Program-made: the position numbers and the translations under genes
Assembly: GCF_030164425.1 (NCBI RefSeq)
Contig: NZ_JASNJD010000005.1
Coordinates: forward strand, 248,001-312,000
Direction: 5' to 3'
DNA from: Pseudodonghicola flavimaris
Lineage (GTDB): Bacteria > Pseudomonadota > Alphaproteobacteria > Rhodobacterales > Rhodobacteraceae
DNA: 64,000 nucleotides
Part shown: positions 56,361-64,000 of the stretch, piece by piece
Layout: every line of letters starts with the position of its first letter
Numbering within the stretch: position 1 is the first letter of the stretch
The notes under the pieces: model-generated
What the model saw: only the letters and a program-made list of their open reading frames with translations
The model's database searches: none
Told to the model about the DNA's origin: nothing

Positions 56361-58874
56361 TCAGTCGAGCTTGCGCTCGACCTCCTCGCGCTCGAAGATC
56401 TCGATGACATCGCCGGGGCGGATATCGTCGTAGTTCTCGAAGGCCATCCCGCATTCCTGACCGGACTGCACTTCGGCGACTTCGTCCTTGAAGCGTTTCA
56501 GCGTCTTCAGCGTGCCTTCGTGGATCACCACGTTGTCGCGCAGCAGGCGCACACCGGCGGAGCGGCGGGCAACGCCCTCGGTGACCAGACAGCCGGCAAC
56601 CTTGCCGACGTTGGAGACCTTGAAGACTTCCTTGATCTCGGCATAGCCGATGAAGTTTTCGCGGATCTCGTTCGACAGCAGGCCGGAGGCGGCGGCTTTG
56701 ACGTCATCCACCAGATCGTAGATCACCGAGTAGTAGCGGATCTCCACGCCCTTCTGGTTGGCGGCGTTGCGGGCCGGAGCGTTGGCCCGGACGTTGAAGC
56801 CGATAACCGGCGCGCCCGAGGCTTCCGCCAGGCCGATGTCGGTTTCTGTGATAGCGCCGACGCCATAGTGCAGCACGCGCACGCGAACCTCGTCGTTGCC
56901 GATCTTTTCCATCGCCTGAACGATGGCTTCGGCAGAGCCCTGAACGTCCGCCTTGACGACGATCGGCAGTTCGGAAACGCTTTCGTCCGCCTTTGCCTTG
57001 GCCATCAGCTGTTCCAGCGTGGTGGCGGCGCCGGCGGCAGCGCGTTTTTCCTTGGCCACGTTCTCGCGGTATTCGGCGATCTCGCGGGCCTGGGCTTCGG
57101 TTTCGACCACGTTGAGAACGTCGCCGGCCTCAGGCGTGCCGTGCAGACCCAGAACCTCGACCGGAACCGAGGGGCCGGCTTCAGTGACGCGGTCGCCCTT
57201 GTCGTTCACCAGCGCCCGGACCTTACCGTATTGCTCGCCGACGACGAAGATATCGCCCTGACGCAGCGTACCGTTCTGGACCAGAACCGTGGCAACCGGA
57301 CCGCGGCCGACATCCAGCTGCGCCTCGATCACGGCGCCCTCTGCGGCGCGGTCGGGGTTGGCCTGCAGTTCCAGAATTTCGGCCTGCAGTGCGATGGCTT
57401 CCAGCAGGTTGTCCAGGCCCTGACCGGTGACGGCCGAAACCTCGACATCCTGCACGTCGCCGGACATCTTCTCGACCACGACTTCGTGCTGCAGCAGCTC
57501 AGTCCGGACCTTGTCGGCATTGGCGGCGGGCTTGTCGATCTTGTTGATCGCCACGATCATCGGAACACCGGCGGCCTTGGCGTGATTGATCGCCTCGATG
57601 GTCTGCGGCATGACCGAGTCATCGGCCGCGACCACCAGAACCACGATATCCGTCACCTGCGCGCCGCGGGAGCGCATCGAGGTGAAGGCCGCGTGGCCCG
57701 GGGTGTCGAGGAAGGTCAGCACCGCCCCGCTTTCGGTTTTCACCTGATAGGCACCGATATGCTGGGTGATCCCGCCGGCCTCGCCCGCGGTCACGTTGGC
57801 ATTGCGGATCGCGTCGAGCAGCGAGGTCTTGCCGTGGTCGACGTGGCCCATGATGGTGATAACCGGCGGACGCGGCTGCAGATCTTCGGGCTTGTCCTCT
57901 TCGTGCTGAATGACGTCTTCGACGTCGGCATCGGAGACGCGCACCACCTTGTGGCCGAATTCCTCGATGATCAGCTCTGCGGTATCGGCGTCGATGGACT
58001 GGTTCTGCGTAACCATCATGCCCATCTGCATCAGCGACTTCACAACATCGGCCACGCGTTCGGCCATGCGGTTCGCCAGTTCGGAGACCACGATGGTTTC
58101 CGGCAGCTGTACTTCGCGGATGACCTTTTCGCGTTCCTGCGCCCCCATGGCTTTCTGCCGGGCACGCTCCTGCTTGCGCTTCATCGCGGCCATCGAGCGC
58201 TGACGCCCGCCTTCGCCGCCCGAAAGCGCCTGGTTCAGGGTCAGTTTGCCGGACCGGCGACCTTCGTCGCGGCCCTTGCCGCGCGGCGCGCGGGCCTGCT
58301 GTTCGCGTTCGCGTTCCGCCTTGCGCGGGGCGTCGGGGGCGGCGGCAGGCTGTTTGACACCGCCACGGGCGCCATCGGCCTTGCGCTCGGCCGGCTGTTC
58401 AGCCGCTGCAGCAGCCGCCTGGGCTGCGGCACGCTTGGCGGCCGCTTCTTCCTCGGCGCGTTTGCGTTCTTCTTCTTCGGCCTTGGCGCGGGCGCGTTCC
58501 TCGGCCTCGCGCTGTTCGCGCTCCTTGGCCTCCTGTTCGGCACGGCGGCGCTCACGCTCTTCGGCGCGGCGGCGTTCCTCTTCCTCGCGTTCGCGCGCCT
58601 CCTCGACCTCACGGGCCTTGGCGGCCTGAAGCGCCTTCAGGCGGCGTTCCATCTCCGCATCGGAAATGCCGGCAGGACGGCGCGACGGATCCCCGAGTTT
58701 GGCCGAGCCGCCACCGGACGACTTGCCTGCACCCGGCTTGGGCACGACCACGCGTTTGCGCTTGGTTTCCACCACGACATTCTTGGTCCGTCCGTGGCTG
58801 AAGCTCTGTTTCACGTTCCCCGAACGGGAGCCGCCACGCAGACCCAGGGTCTTTTTGCCGTCACTATCGCTCAT
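56361..58874 (-). CDS. infB: Translation initiation factor IF-2
   Basis: This 837-residue protein has a long charged N-terminal region with repeated EEER-type helix (about 90-150, [20 protein letters not shown]). The G domain follows, with [14 protein letters not shown] near residue 344, DTPGHAAF near 391 and NKIDKP near 445. C-terminal domains bind initiator tRNA. IF-2 positions fMet-tRNA and joins subunits with GTP. It is the last gene of rimP-nusA-ylxR-infB and ends just before a bidirectional terminator. Confidence 0.98.
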   Translation of the reverse strand: MSDSDGKKTLGLRGGSRSGNVKQSFSHGRTKNVVVETKRKRVVVPKPGAGKSSGGGSAKLGDPSRRPAGISDAEMERRLKALQAAKAREVEEAREREEEERRRAEERERRRAEQEAKEREQREAEERARAKAEEEERKRAEEEAAAKRAAAQAAAAAAEQPAERKADGARGGVKQPAAAPDAPRKAEREREQQARAPRGKGRDEGRRSGKLTLNQALSGGEGGRQRSMAAMKRKQERARQKAMGAQEREKVIREVQLPETIVVSELANRMAERVADVVKSLMQMGMMVTQNQSIDADTAELIIEEFGHKVVRVSDADVEDVIQHEEDKPEDLQPRPPVITIMGHVDHGKTSLLDAIRNANVTAGEAGGITQHIGAYQVKTESGAVLTFLDTPGHAAFTSMRSRGAQVTDIVVLVVAADDSVMPQTIEAINHAKAAGVPMIVAINKIDKPAANADKVRTELLQHEVVVEKMSGDVQDVEVSAVTGQGLDNLLEAIALQAEILELQANPDRAAEGAVIEAQLDVGRGPVATVLVQNGTLRQGDIFVVGEQYGKVRALVNDKGDRVTEAGPSVPVEVLGLHGTPEAGDVLNVVETEAQAREIAEYRENVAKEKRAAAGAATTLEQLMAKAKADESVSELPIVVKADVQGSAEAIVQAMEKIGNDEVRVRVLHYGVGAITETDIGLAEASGAPVIGFNVRANAPARNAANQKGVEIRYYSVIYDLVDDVKAAASGLLSNEIRENFIGYAEIKEVFKVSNVGKVAGCLVTEGVARRSAGVRLLRDNVVIHEGTLKTLKRFKDEVAEVQSGQECGMAFENYDDIRPGDVIEIFEREEVERKLD

Positions 58875-58882
58875 AAAGCTAC

Positions 58883-59503
58883 TTATCCTTCCCGACGGCC
58901 CCTGCCGTCGTTCGTTTCGCGCAATCCACGCAAGCGTTGCGCTTCCTCTACAACACGTTTGCCGAGTCCACCAGAGGCCAGCGCTGCATGTATCACAGTT
59001 TCACGACCAAAGGCCATGCCCAGTTCGTCCGCAGTGAGCCAGCCGATGTAGCGCCCGTGGTGCGGCGTGCTGAGTTTCGATTTGCCCCGGCCAGAACCGT
59101 CGACGGCCTGGATCAGGACTTCGGCTTCTTCCTTGTCGAGCCAGGTCTTGACCTTCTCGTACCCGGCGACCGCATCCCCCGACTTGCGCGCCAGGCTGAT
59201 CAGGTCGACCACACGACGGATCAAAAGCTCTTCGACCAGCCCGGGTAAATCCTCGGGCAGGTCGACCTTCTGTTTCAGACCGCGCGAGAACAGGTTCTTC
59301 GCGGCGGCCTTTTCCAATGCCTCCCGGGTGGCGGCGACATAGACGCCGCGCCCGGGCAGTTTGCCGGCCACATCCGGGACCAGCTGGCCATCGGGTCCTG
59401 CGACGAAGCGGATCAGCCCGTATTTCGGCTGCACCTCGCCCGTGGCAATGCATTTGCGTTCAGGACCGTCCTGCCGGTCTTTCGAGACGCCACCGCGGCT
59501 CAT
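58883..59503 (-). CDS. YlxR (DUF448) RNA-binding protein with L7Ae-like C-terminal domain
   Basis: From ATG 59503 the protein has 206 residues. The N-terminal YlxR domain has [20 protein letters not shown] and [18 protein letters not shown]. The C-terminal half looks like an L7Ae/L30e fold ([20 protein letters not shown]), as expected for the alphaproteobacterial fusion form. Such proteins bind RNA and belong with NusA and IF-2. It lies 25 bp after nusA and 8 bp before infB. The in-frame extension to 59557 overlaps nusA and is unlikely. Confidence 0.92.
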   Translation of the reverse strand: MSRGGVSKDRQDGPERKCIATGEVQPKYGLIRFVAGPDGQLVPDVAGKLPGRGVYVAATREALEKAAAKNLFSRGLKQKVDLPEDLPGLVEELLIRRVVDLISLARKSGDAVAGYEKVKTWLDKEEAEVLIQAVDGSGRGKSKLSTPHHGRYIGWLTADELGMAFGRETVIHAALASGGLGKRVVEEAQRLRGLRETNDGRGRREG

Positions 59504-59528
59504 GTCGGGCCTCACGGGACCTGAAAAC

Positions 59529-61163
59529 TCAGGCCCCGGCCTCCGCGTCGGTGGCATCCTCGTCGGACGGCTCTGTACCTTCCTCGTCCTCTTCGGTCTC
59601 CAGCTCGGCCGGATCGACCCAGCCCAGCAGGATACGGGCGGTCATCACCATGTTCTGAGCCTCTTCCAGCGAGACGTCGAAGGGTTCGAGAATACCGTCG
59701 TCCTTGACGCGCTCCCCGTCGACCGAGGTCCAGCCGCCGGCCAGCTCCCAGTCGGCGCAGGTGGCGAAATCTTCCAGCGTCTTGATGCCGTCCTTGGCGA
59801 GCGCCTCAATCATCTGGGGCGTCAGGCCGTCGAATTCAACCAGGCTGTCCTCGACCCCCAGTTCGCGGGCGTTGTCGAGCGCGGCCTTGGCCTGGGCCTC
59901 CAGGTAATCGCGGGCGCGGGCCTGCAGTTCCTCGGCGGTGCTTTCGTCGACGCCGTCGATCACCAGCAGCTCGTCGAGGTCGACATAGGCGACTTCCTCA
60001 AGGTTGGTGAAGCCTTCGGAGACCAGCAGCTGGGCAAAGAATTCGTCCAGGTCCAGCGTGTCCATGAACAGCTGGGTGCGTGCCTCGAATTCCTTCTGGC
60101 GACGCGCGCTTTCCTCTTCCTCGGTCATGATGTCGATGTCGAGGCCGGTCAACTGGCTGGCCAGACGCACGTTCTGACCGCGACGGCCGATGGCGAGGCT
60201 CAGCTGCTCCTCGGGCACCACGACCTCGATCTTGCCGGCTTCCTCGTCCAGAACCACTTTCGACACTTCGGCCGGCTGCAGCGCGTTGACTAGGAAGGTC
60301 GGCATGTCGTCCGACCACGGAATGATGTCGATCTTTTCGCCCTGCAGCTCGTTCACCACGGCCTGCACGCGCGAGCCGCGCATACCGACACAGGCGCCGA
60401 CCGGGTCGATCGAGTTGTCGTAGGACACCACGGCGATCTTGGCGCGCGACCCGGGATCGCGGGCCACGGCCTTGATCTCGATGATGCCGTCGTAGATTTC
60501 CGGCACTTCCATCTTGAAGAGCTCAGCCATGAACTCCGGCGCGGTGCGCGACAGGAAGATCTGCGGACCACGGGGTTCGCGGCGCACGTCCTTGATGTAG
60601 CAGCGGATACGGTCGTTCGGGCGATAGCTTTCGCGACCGATCTTCTCGTTGCGGCGCAGGATCGCCTCGCCGGCGCCCACGTCGACGATGACGTTGCCGT
60701 ATTCCTCGCGCTTGACGACACCGTTGATGATGGTGCCGGCGCGGTCCTTGAATTCCTCGTACTGGCGATCCCGCTCGGCTTCGCGCACCTTCTGCAGGAT
60801 CACCTGCTTGGCGCTCTGGGCCGCGATCCGGCCCATTTCGACCGGCGGCACTTCCTCGATGTACTGCTGGCCCACCTGCGGATCGGCCATGTATTGCTTG
60901 GCCTGCTGGACGGTCATCTCCGCCTGGTAGTTCTCCAGCTCGTCATCCTCGACGACGGTGCGGACGCGGGTGAAGGTCGCCTTGCCGGTCTTGCGGTCGA
61001 TGTGGACGCGGATGTCCATCTCCGAGCCGTAGCGGCTCTTGGCGGCGCGGGCGAGGGATTCCTCCATCGCCTCGACCACGAGACCGGGGTCGATCATCTT
61101 TTCCCGGGCCACCGCTTCGGCGGTTTGCAGCAGCTCCAGCTGGTTTGCAGAAGTGATTGCCAT
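59529..61163 (-). CDS. nusA: Transcription elongation/termination factor NusA
   Basis: From ATG 61163 the protein has 544 residues. The N-terminal RNAP-binding domain begins [20 protein letters not shown]. The S1 domain lies near 135-200, two KH domains near 230-345 ([38 protein letters not shown]), and an acidic C-terminal repeat region with [20 protein letters not shown]. NusA slows polymerase and modulates termination and antitermination. A GTG at 61166 precedes the ATG. The start overlaps the rimP stop by one base, so translation is coupled. Confidence 0.98.
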   Translation of the reverse strand: MAITSANQLELLQTAEAVAREKMIDPGLVVEAMEESLARAAKSRYGSEMDIRVHIDRKTGKATFTRVRTVVEDDELENYQAEMTVQQAKQYMADPQVGQQYIEEVPPVEMGRIAAQSAKQVILQKVREAERDRQYEEFKDRAGTIINGVVKREEYGNVIVDVGAGEAILRRNEKIGRESYRPNDRIRCYIKDVRREPRGPQIFLSRTAPEFMAELFKMEVPEIYDGIIEIKAVARDPGSRAKIAVVSYDNSIDPVGACVGMRGSRVQAVVNELQGEKIDIIPWSDDMPTFLVNALQPAEVSKVVLDEEAGKIEVVVPEEQLSLAIGRRGQNVRLASQLTGLDIDIMTEEEESARRQKEFEARTQLFMDTLDLDEFFAQLLVSEGFTNLEEVAYVDLDELLVIDGVDESTAEELQARARDYLEAQAKAALDNARELGVEDSLVEFDGLTPQMIEALAKDGIKTLEDFATCADWELAGGWTSVDGERVKDDGILEPFDVSLEEAQNMVMTARILLGWVDPAELETEEDEEGTEPSDEDATDAEAGA

Positions 61164-61753
61164 CACATGTCCTCCTGAGCGGACCCTTCGGTCTCGATGT
61201 CGTCAAACTTGTCTTCGTCCAGGGCGCCGGCGGCCTTGCGCTGGCGCAGCATTTCCTTGATCAGCTCGTCGGTCAGCACCAGCTTGGCATCGCTCAGCCA
61301 GTCGAAGTCGAGCCCGATGGTGACCTCTTCGCCGTCCTGTTCGAGGTTGATCAGAACCTCGTTGCCCTCGATCCCGGCAAGCACGCCCTTGAACCGGCGC
61401 CGGCCGTCGATCAGCTCCGAGGTTTCCAGCTTGGCCTCGTAGCCCTCGAACATGTCGAAGTCCTTCAGCCGGGTCAGCGGCCGGTCGATGCCGGGGCTGG
61501 AGACCTCCAGGGTATAGGCGTCGAGGATCGGATCCTCGACATCCAGAACCGCGCTCACGGCATTGGAAATGGCGGCGCAGTCGTCCACCTCGATGCCCCC
61601 ATCGGGGCGGTCGGCCATGATCTGCAGAATGGTGCTCTTGCCGGACATCAACCGGACTCGCACCAGTTCGAACCCGAGATCCTCGATCACGGGTCCGATG
61701 ATCTCGGCCAGCCGCCGGTCGATCGCGGCCTTTGCTATCAGATCGTTGCTCAT
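61163..61753 (-). CDS. rimP: Ribosome maturation factor RimP
   Basis: From ATG 61753 this 196-residue protein has the RimP N-terminal domain ([20 protein letters not shown], then [20 protein letters not shown]) and a C-terminal SH3-like domain ([18 protein letters not shown]). RimP aids 30S assembly. It opens the rimP-nusA-ylxR-infB operon and is coupled to nusA. The frame is open to 61849, but an intrinsic terminator lies just upstream and the extension is not family-like. Confidence 0.96.
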   Translation of the reverse strand: MSNDLIAKAAIDRRLAEIIGPVIEDLGFELVRVRLMSGKSTILQIMADRPDGGIEVDDCAAISNAVSAVLDVEDPILDAYTLEVSSPGIDRPLTRLKDFDMFEGYEAKLETSELIDGRRRFKGVLAGIEGNEVLINLEQDGEEVTIGLDFDWLSDAKLVLTDELIKEMLRQRKAAGALDEDKFDDIETEGSAQEDM

Positions 61754-61766
61754 GTCATCCAAACAC

Positions 61767-61789
61767 AAAAAAACGGGCGCGCGGCCCGT
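61767..61789 (-). terminator. Intrinsic terminator in the rimP leader (candidate attenuator)
   Basis: On the reverse strand a 6-bp stem ACGGGC / GCCCGT (61789-61773) with a GC loop is followed directly by TTTTTTT (61773-61767), only 13 nt before the rimP ATG. It lies inside the transcript expected from the promoter at 61847-61875. It could be an attenuator or simply the terminator of the upstream solute-binding gene. Confidence 0.75.
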
Positions 61790-61846
61790 CAGAATTATCC
61801 GGTGGTGCCCCGAGCCCAGAGAGCCCGACGCGCCGCTGTTGAGGGG

Positions 61847-61875
61847 CATATACGCCTGTGAAAGCGAATCTTCAA
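61847..61875 (-). promoter_or_regulatory. Candidate promoter of rimP-nusA-infB
   Basis: On the reverse strand TTGAAG (61875-61870), 17 nt, TATATG (61852-61847) is a good housekeeping-like promoter 94 bp before the rimP ATG. Transcription would start near 61840, giving an approximately 87-nt leader containing the terminator. Confidence 0.6.
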
Positions 61876-61906
61876 GCCCGAAGTCGGACCGGCCCTGTGC
61901 CGAGGC

Positions 61907-62743
61907 TCAGGTCAGCCACCAGCGTTCGGCGATGCGCCCGTCGTCCAGCGGCTGGCGGGTGCCGATCCGGCGCGGCATGCCGACCCCGGCACGGGCGGCC
62001 AGCGCCATGTCGTCGGCAGAGGGGTGATAGCGGAATTCGCCCCGCTCCAGCAGCCCGTCGGGCGCCGGCAGCGCGGCGATATCGACATAGCCGTCGCGCA
62101 GCGCCTCGGCCCGGACGGCGGCATCGGGAATCACGATGATTTCAAGGCTGTCGACCCATCCGGCCTGGCCCTGCTTGTAATGGTCCGCAACCCGGGTGGC
62201 GCGAAAGTGCCGCGCGGTCCGGGCCTGCGCGACGCGGAATGCGCCGGTGCCGACCGCCTCGCCCAGCGGCTGGTCGAGCGCCCCGTCCGGGCCGATGACC
62301 CGCTCGGGCGCGGCCAGGCGATAGGGCAGATCGGGATCGCCCTCGGCCAGTTCGACCAGCAGGGTGCGCGGCCGTTCGGCCTCAAGATGCCGGACCCCGG
62401 GCACGTCCCATGCGCGGAAGGCGGCCAGCGCATCCTCGATCCGCAGCGGACGGCCATCGTGGAACCGCACCCCCTCACGCAGGTCGAAGCGCCAGCGGCG
62501 CGCATCGGCGCTGCCGGTCCAGCCGACCGCGAGTTCCGGGCGCAGCACCCCGTCGGGACCGATTTCGGTCAGCCCGTCGAACAGCGCGCCGCGGGCGACC
62601 CGGTCCAGGCTGCCGTCGCGAGGCACCGCCAGGCGCAGGTGACCGCCGGGTTTCGGCGCCGCGTCAAGCGACACGCCGGAGGCCGCCAGCAGCGCGGCGG
62701 CAGCACCCGAGGTAAACAGTGCGCGGCGGTCGATCCGGGTCAT
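61907..62743 (-). CDS. Short extracellular solute-binding protein (SBP family 5-like)
   Basis: The 278-residue product begins MTRIDRRALFTSGAAAALLA, a signal with an arginine pair that could use Tat. Then it follows the family-5 oligopeptide-binding pattern: ARGALFDGLTEIGPDGVLRP, VGWTGSADARRWRFDLREGV and RFHDGRPL. This family usually runs 450-550 residues, so the C-terminal half is missing or reduced. There are no ABC permease or ATPase genes nearby. Start ATG 62743 overlaps the pip stop by 4 bp. Confidence 0.75.
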   Translation of the reverse strand: MTRIDRRALFTSGAAAALLAASGVSLDAAPKPGGHLRLAVPRDGSLDRVARGALFDGLTEIGPDGVLRPELAVGWTGSADARRWRFDLREGVRFHDGRPLRIEDALAAFRAWDVPGVRHLEAERPRTLLVELAEGDPDLPYRLAAPERVIGPDGALDQPLGEAVGTGAFRVAQARTARHFRATRVADHYKQGQAGWVDSLEIIVIPDAAVRAEALRDGYVDIAALPAPDGLLERGEFRYHPSADDMALAARAGVGMPRRIGTRQPLDDGRIAERWWLT

Positions 62744-63717
62744 TGCAGCTCCTCGGCGATCCGATCCATCGTGCGCACCAGTTCGGCGCTGATCCCCGGT
62801 TCGGACAGCGCATGTCCGGCGTGGCGCACCATGATCAGATCGGAGGCGGGCCAGAGCTCGCTCAGCCGCCAGGCGGCGGCCGGCGGGCAGATCATGTCGT
62901 AACGGCCCTGCACGATGACGCCGGGGATATGCGAAATCCGGCCCATGTTGGCCAGGATCTGGCCGTCGACCTCAAGGAAACCGCCGTTGAAGAAATAGTG
63001 GTTCTCGAGCCGGGCGAAGGCGCGGGCGTAGTCGCCGGGGGTGTCGCCGGGATGGCCGTGCGAATGGATCGAGGCAAGCGCGTTTTCCCAGGACGACCAG
63101 GCATGGGCATAGGTGGTTTCCTCGGAGATATTCCCGGAAAACAGCCGTTTGTGATAGGCGCCGATCAGATCGTCGCGTTCGCTTTCGGGAATGGGGGCGA
63201 TGAACCGGGCCCAGGGTTCGGGCCAGAACCGGCCGGCGCCGCCGCCATAGAACCAGTCCAGCTCGGTCTTGGTCATCAGGAAGACGCCGCGCAGGATCAG
63301 GTGGGTGACCCGGTCGGGATGCGCCTGGGCGTAGATCAGCGACAGGGTCGCGCCCCAGCTGCCGCCGAAGACGGCCCAGCCCTCGATCCCCAGCACGGTG
63401 CGGATGCGTTCGATATCGGCGACAAGATGCCAGGTGGTGTTGTCCTTGACCGAGGCATGCGGTCGCGACCGGCCGCAGCCGCGCTGGTCGAACAGAATCA
63501 CCCGATAGAGCTGCGGATCGAAATACCGCCGCATGGCCGGGCTGCAGCCGCCGCCGGGGCCGCCATGCAGCACCAGCACCGGGATGCCGTCGGGATTGCC
63601 GCATTGCTCGACATAGATGCTATGGCCCTGGCCAACATCGAGCATCCGCTGGTCGAAGGGGTCGACCGGCGGGTAGAGATACTGAACGACGCGCTTTTGA
63701 TCCGGGAATTTGTCCAT
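62740..63717 (-). CDS. pip: Proline iminopeptidase
   Basis: From ATG 63717 this is a 325-residue alpha/beta-hydrolase. It has the oxyanion loop HGGPGGGCSP near residue 50, the catalytic Ser in FGGSWGATLS near 120, and the Asp and His near the C-terminus (GRYDMICP, RHAGHALSEPG). Length and order match the bacterial peptidase S33 Pip enzymes, which cut N-terminal proline from peptides. It is coupled to the solute-binding gene. The frame is open to 63867, but that part overlaps ubiG. Confidence 0.93.
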   Translation of the reverse strand: MDKFPDQKRVVQYLYPPVDPFDQRMLDVGQGHSIYVEQCGNPDGIPVLVLHGGPGGGCSPAMRRYFDPQLYRVILFDQRGCGRSRPHASVKDNTTWHLVADIERIRTVLGIEGWAVFGGSWGATLSLIYAQAHPDRVTHLILRGVFLMTKTELDWFYGGGAGRFWPEPWARFIAPIPESERDDLIGAYHKRLFSGNISEETTYAHAWSSWENALASIHSHGHPGDTPGDYARAFARLENHYFFNGGFLEVDGQILANMGRISHIPGVIVQGRYDMICPPAAAWRLSELWPASDLIMVRHAGHALSEPGISAELVRTMDRIAEELQ

Positions 63718-63756
63718 TACTGACCTATATACCTTCACAGGATAAAAGAGCGAACG

Positions 63757-64000
63757 ATGACTGGAATGCAAGCGTCTGAATCCACGGTCGACCCTTCGGA
63801 AATCGCCAAATTCGAGGCGATGGCGGCGGAATGGTGGGATCCGTCCGGCAAGTTCAAGCCGCTGCACATGCTCAACCCCTGTCGGCTCGACTATATCACC
63901 GGCCAGATTGCAGGGGAATTCGGCCGTGATCGCGGGACGGCGGCGCCCTTCGCCGGGTTGCGGATTCTGGATATCGGTTGCGGTGGCGGGTTGCTGTCGG
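63757..64000 (+). CDS. ubiG: Ubiquinone biosynthesis O-methyltransferase UbiG (5' part only)
   Basis: From ATG 63757 the reading frame runs off the right edge after 81 codons. It begins with [20 protein letters not shown] near residue 16, then [13 protein letters not shown], and ends in the SAM motif [13 protein letters not shown]. This is the UbiG/Coq3 pattern, an enzyme that does both O-methylations in ubiquinone synthesis. It diverges from pip across 39 bp, so a promoter for one lies within the other. The C-terminal part is not visible. Confidence 0.93.
   Translation, partial: MTGMQASESTVDPSEIAKFEAMAAEWWDPSGKFKPLHMLNPCRLDYITGQIAGEFGRDRGTAAPFAGLRILDIGCGGGLLS

Noticed and set aside
56193-59051. 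Long plus-strand frame antisense to infB (952 codons)
   Set aside because: Arises from the codon bias of infB, has no recognisable motif, and conflicts with the terminator at 56303-56332.

Overview
The window is a gene-dense, GC-rich stretch of ordinary chromosome from an alphaproteobacterium, most likely a Rhodobacterales (Roseobacter-group) species. The evidence is the gene order hemJ-rho-mnmE-mnmG-rsmG-parA-parB, two perfect parS palindromes inside mnmG and rsmG, the YlxR/L7Ae-type protein between nusA and infB, a TLESWS-type bacterial sodium channel, and many Rhodobacterales-like small proteins. I see no phage, transposase, plasmid, CRISPR, rRNA or tRNA signal. Most long antisense reading frames are shadows produced by GC-rich codon use.

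Layout. 1-8 kb is origin-proximal: a partial maf gene, a 410-bp non-coding region with several near-consensus DnaA boxes (candidate oriC), then hemJ, rho, the tRNA and rRNA modification genes mnmE/mnmG/rsmG, and parAB with its parS sites. 8-15.3 kb holds hemW, rdgB and rph on the minus strand, hrcA-grpE on the plus strand, and mutS. 15.4-24.4 kb is metabolism: NADP-malic enzyme, a PfkB kinase, a PLP aminotransferase coupled to a sulfotransferase-like protein, argG and ilvA. 24.4-29.6 kb has an Hpt protein opposite a response regulator-PP2C phosphatase, then two NUDIX genes, hslO and a CCA-adding enzyme. 29.6-35.2 kb has a short leader ORF with alternative hairpins, two half-size ABC exporters, a small P-loop kinase and an RlmD-like methyltransferase. 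35.2-38.3 kb has a NaChBac-type channel, two YkuD L,D-transpeptidases around a CAP-domain lipoprotein, and a 60-aa exported peptide. 38.5-43.4 kb has hemH, a methyltransferase, comF, a glutaredoxin-nitrilase pair, marR and alkB. 43.5-47.8 kb has dnaK-dnaJ and radC. 47.8-53.3 kb, on the minus strand, has secA followed by two envelope proteins, one a PstS-like/OmpA fusion. 53.5-56.3 kb has a parvulin, argJ, mutT and a 44-aa ORF. 56.4-61.9 kb is the rimP-nusA-ylxR-infB operon with a visible promoter and a leader terminator. 62-64 kb has a short solute-binding protein, a proline iminopeptidase and the start of ubiG.

How the genes work together. Replication and segregation (candidate oriC, parS, ParAB), transcription and translation control (Rho, NusA, IF2, RimP) and proteostasis (HrcA, GrpE, DnaK, DnaJ, Hsp33, SecA, parvulin) dominate. 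The most interesting signals are regulatory: the leader terminator in front of rimP, the leader peptide in front of the ABC exporter pair, and the AT-rich segment with a perfect DnaA box before the 44-aa ORF. No wholly new multi-gene system is evident.
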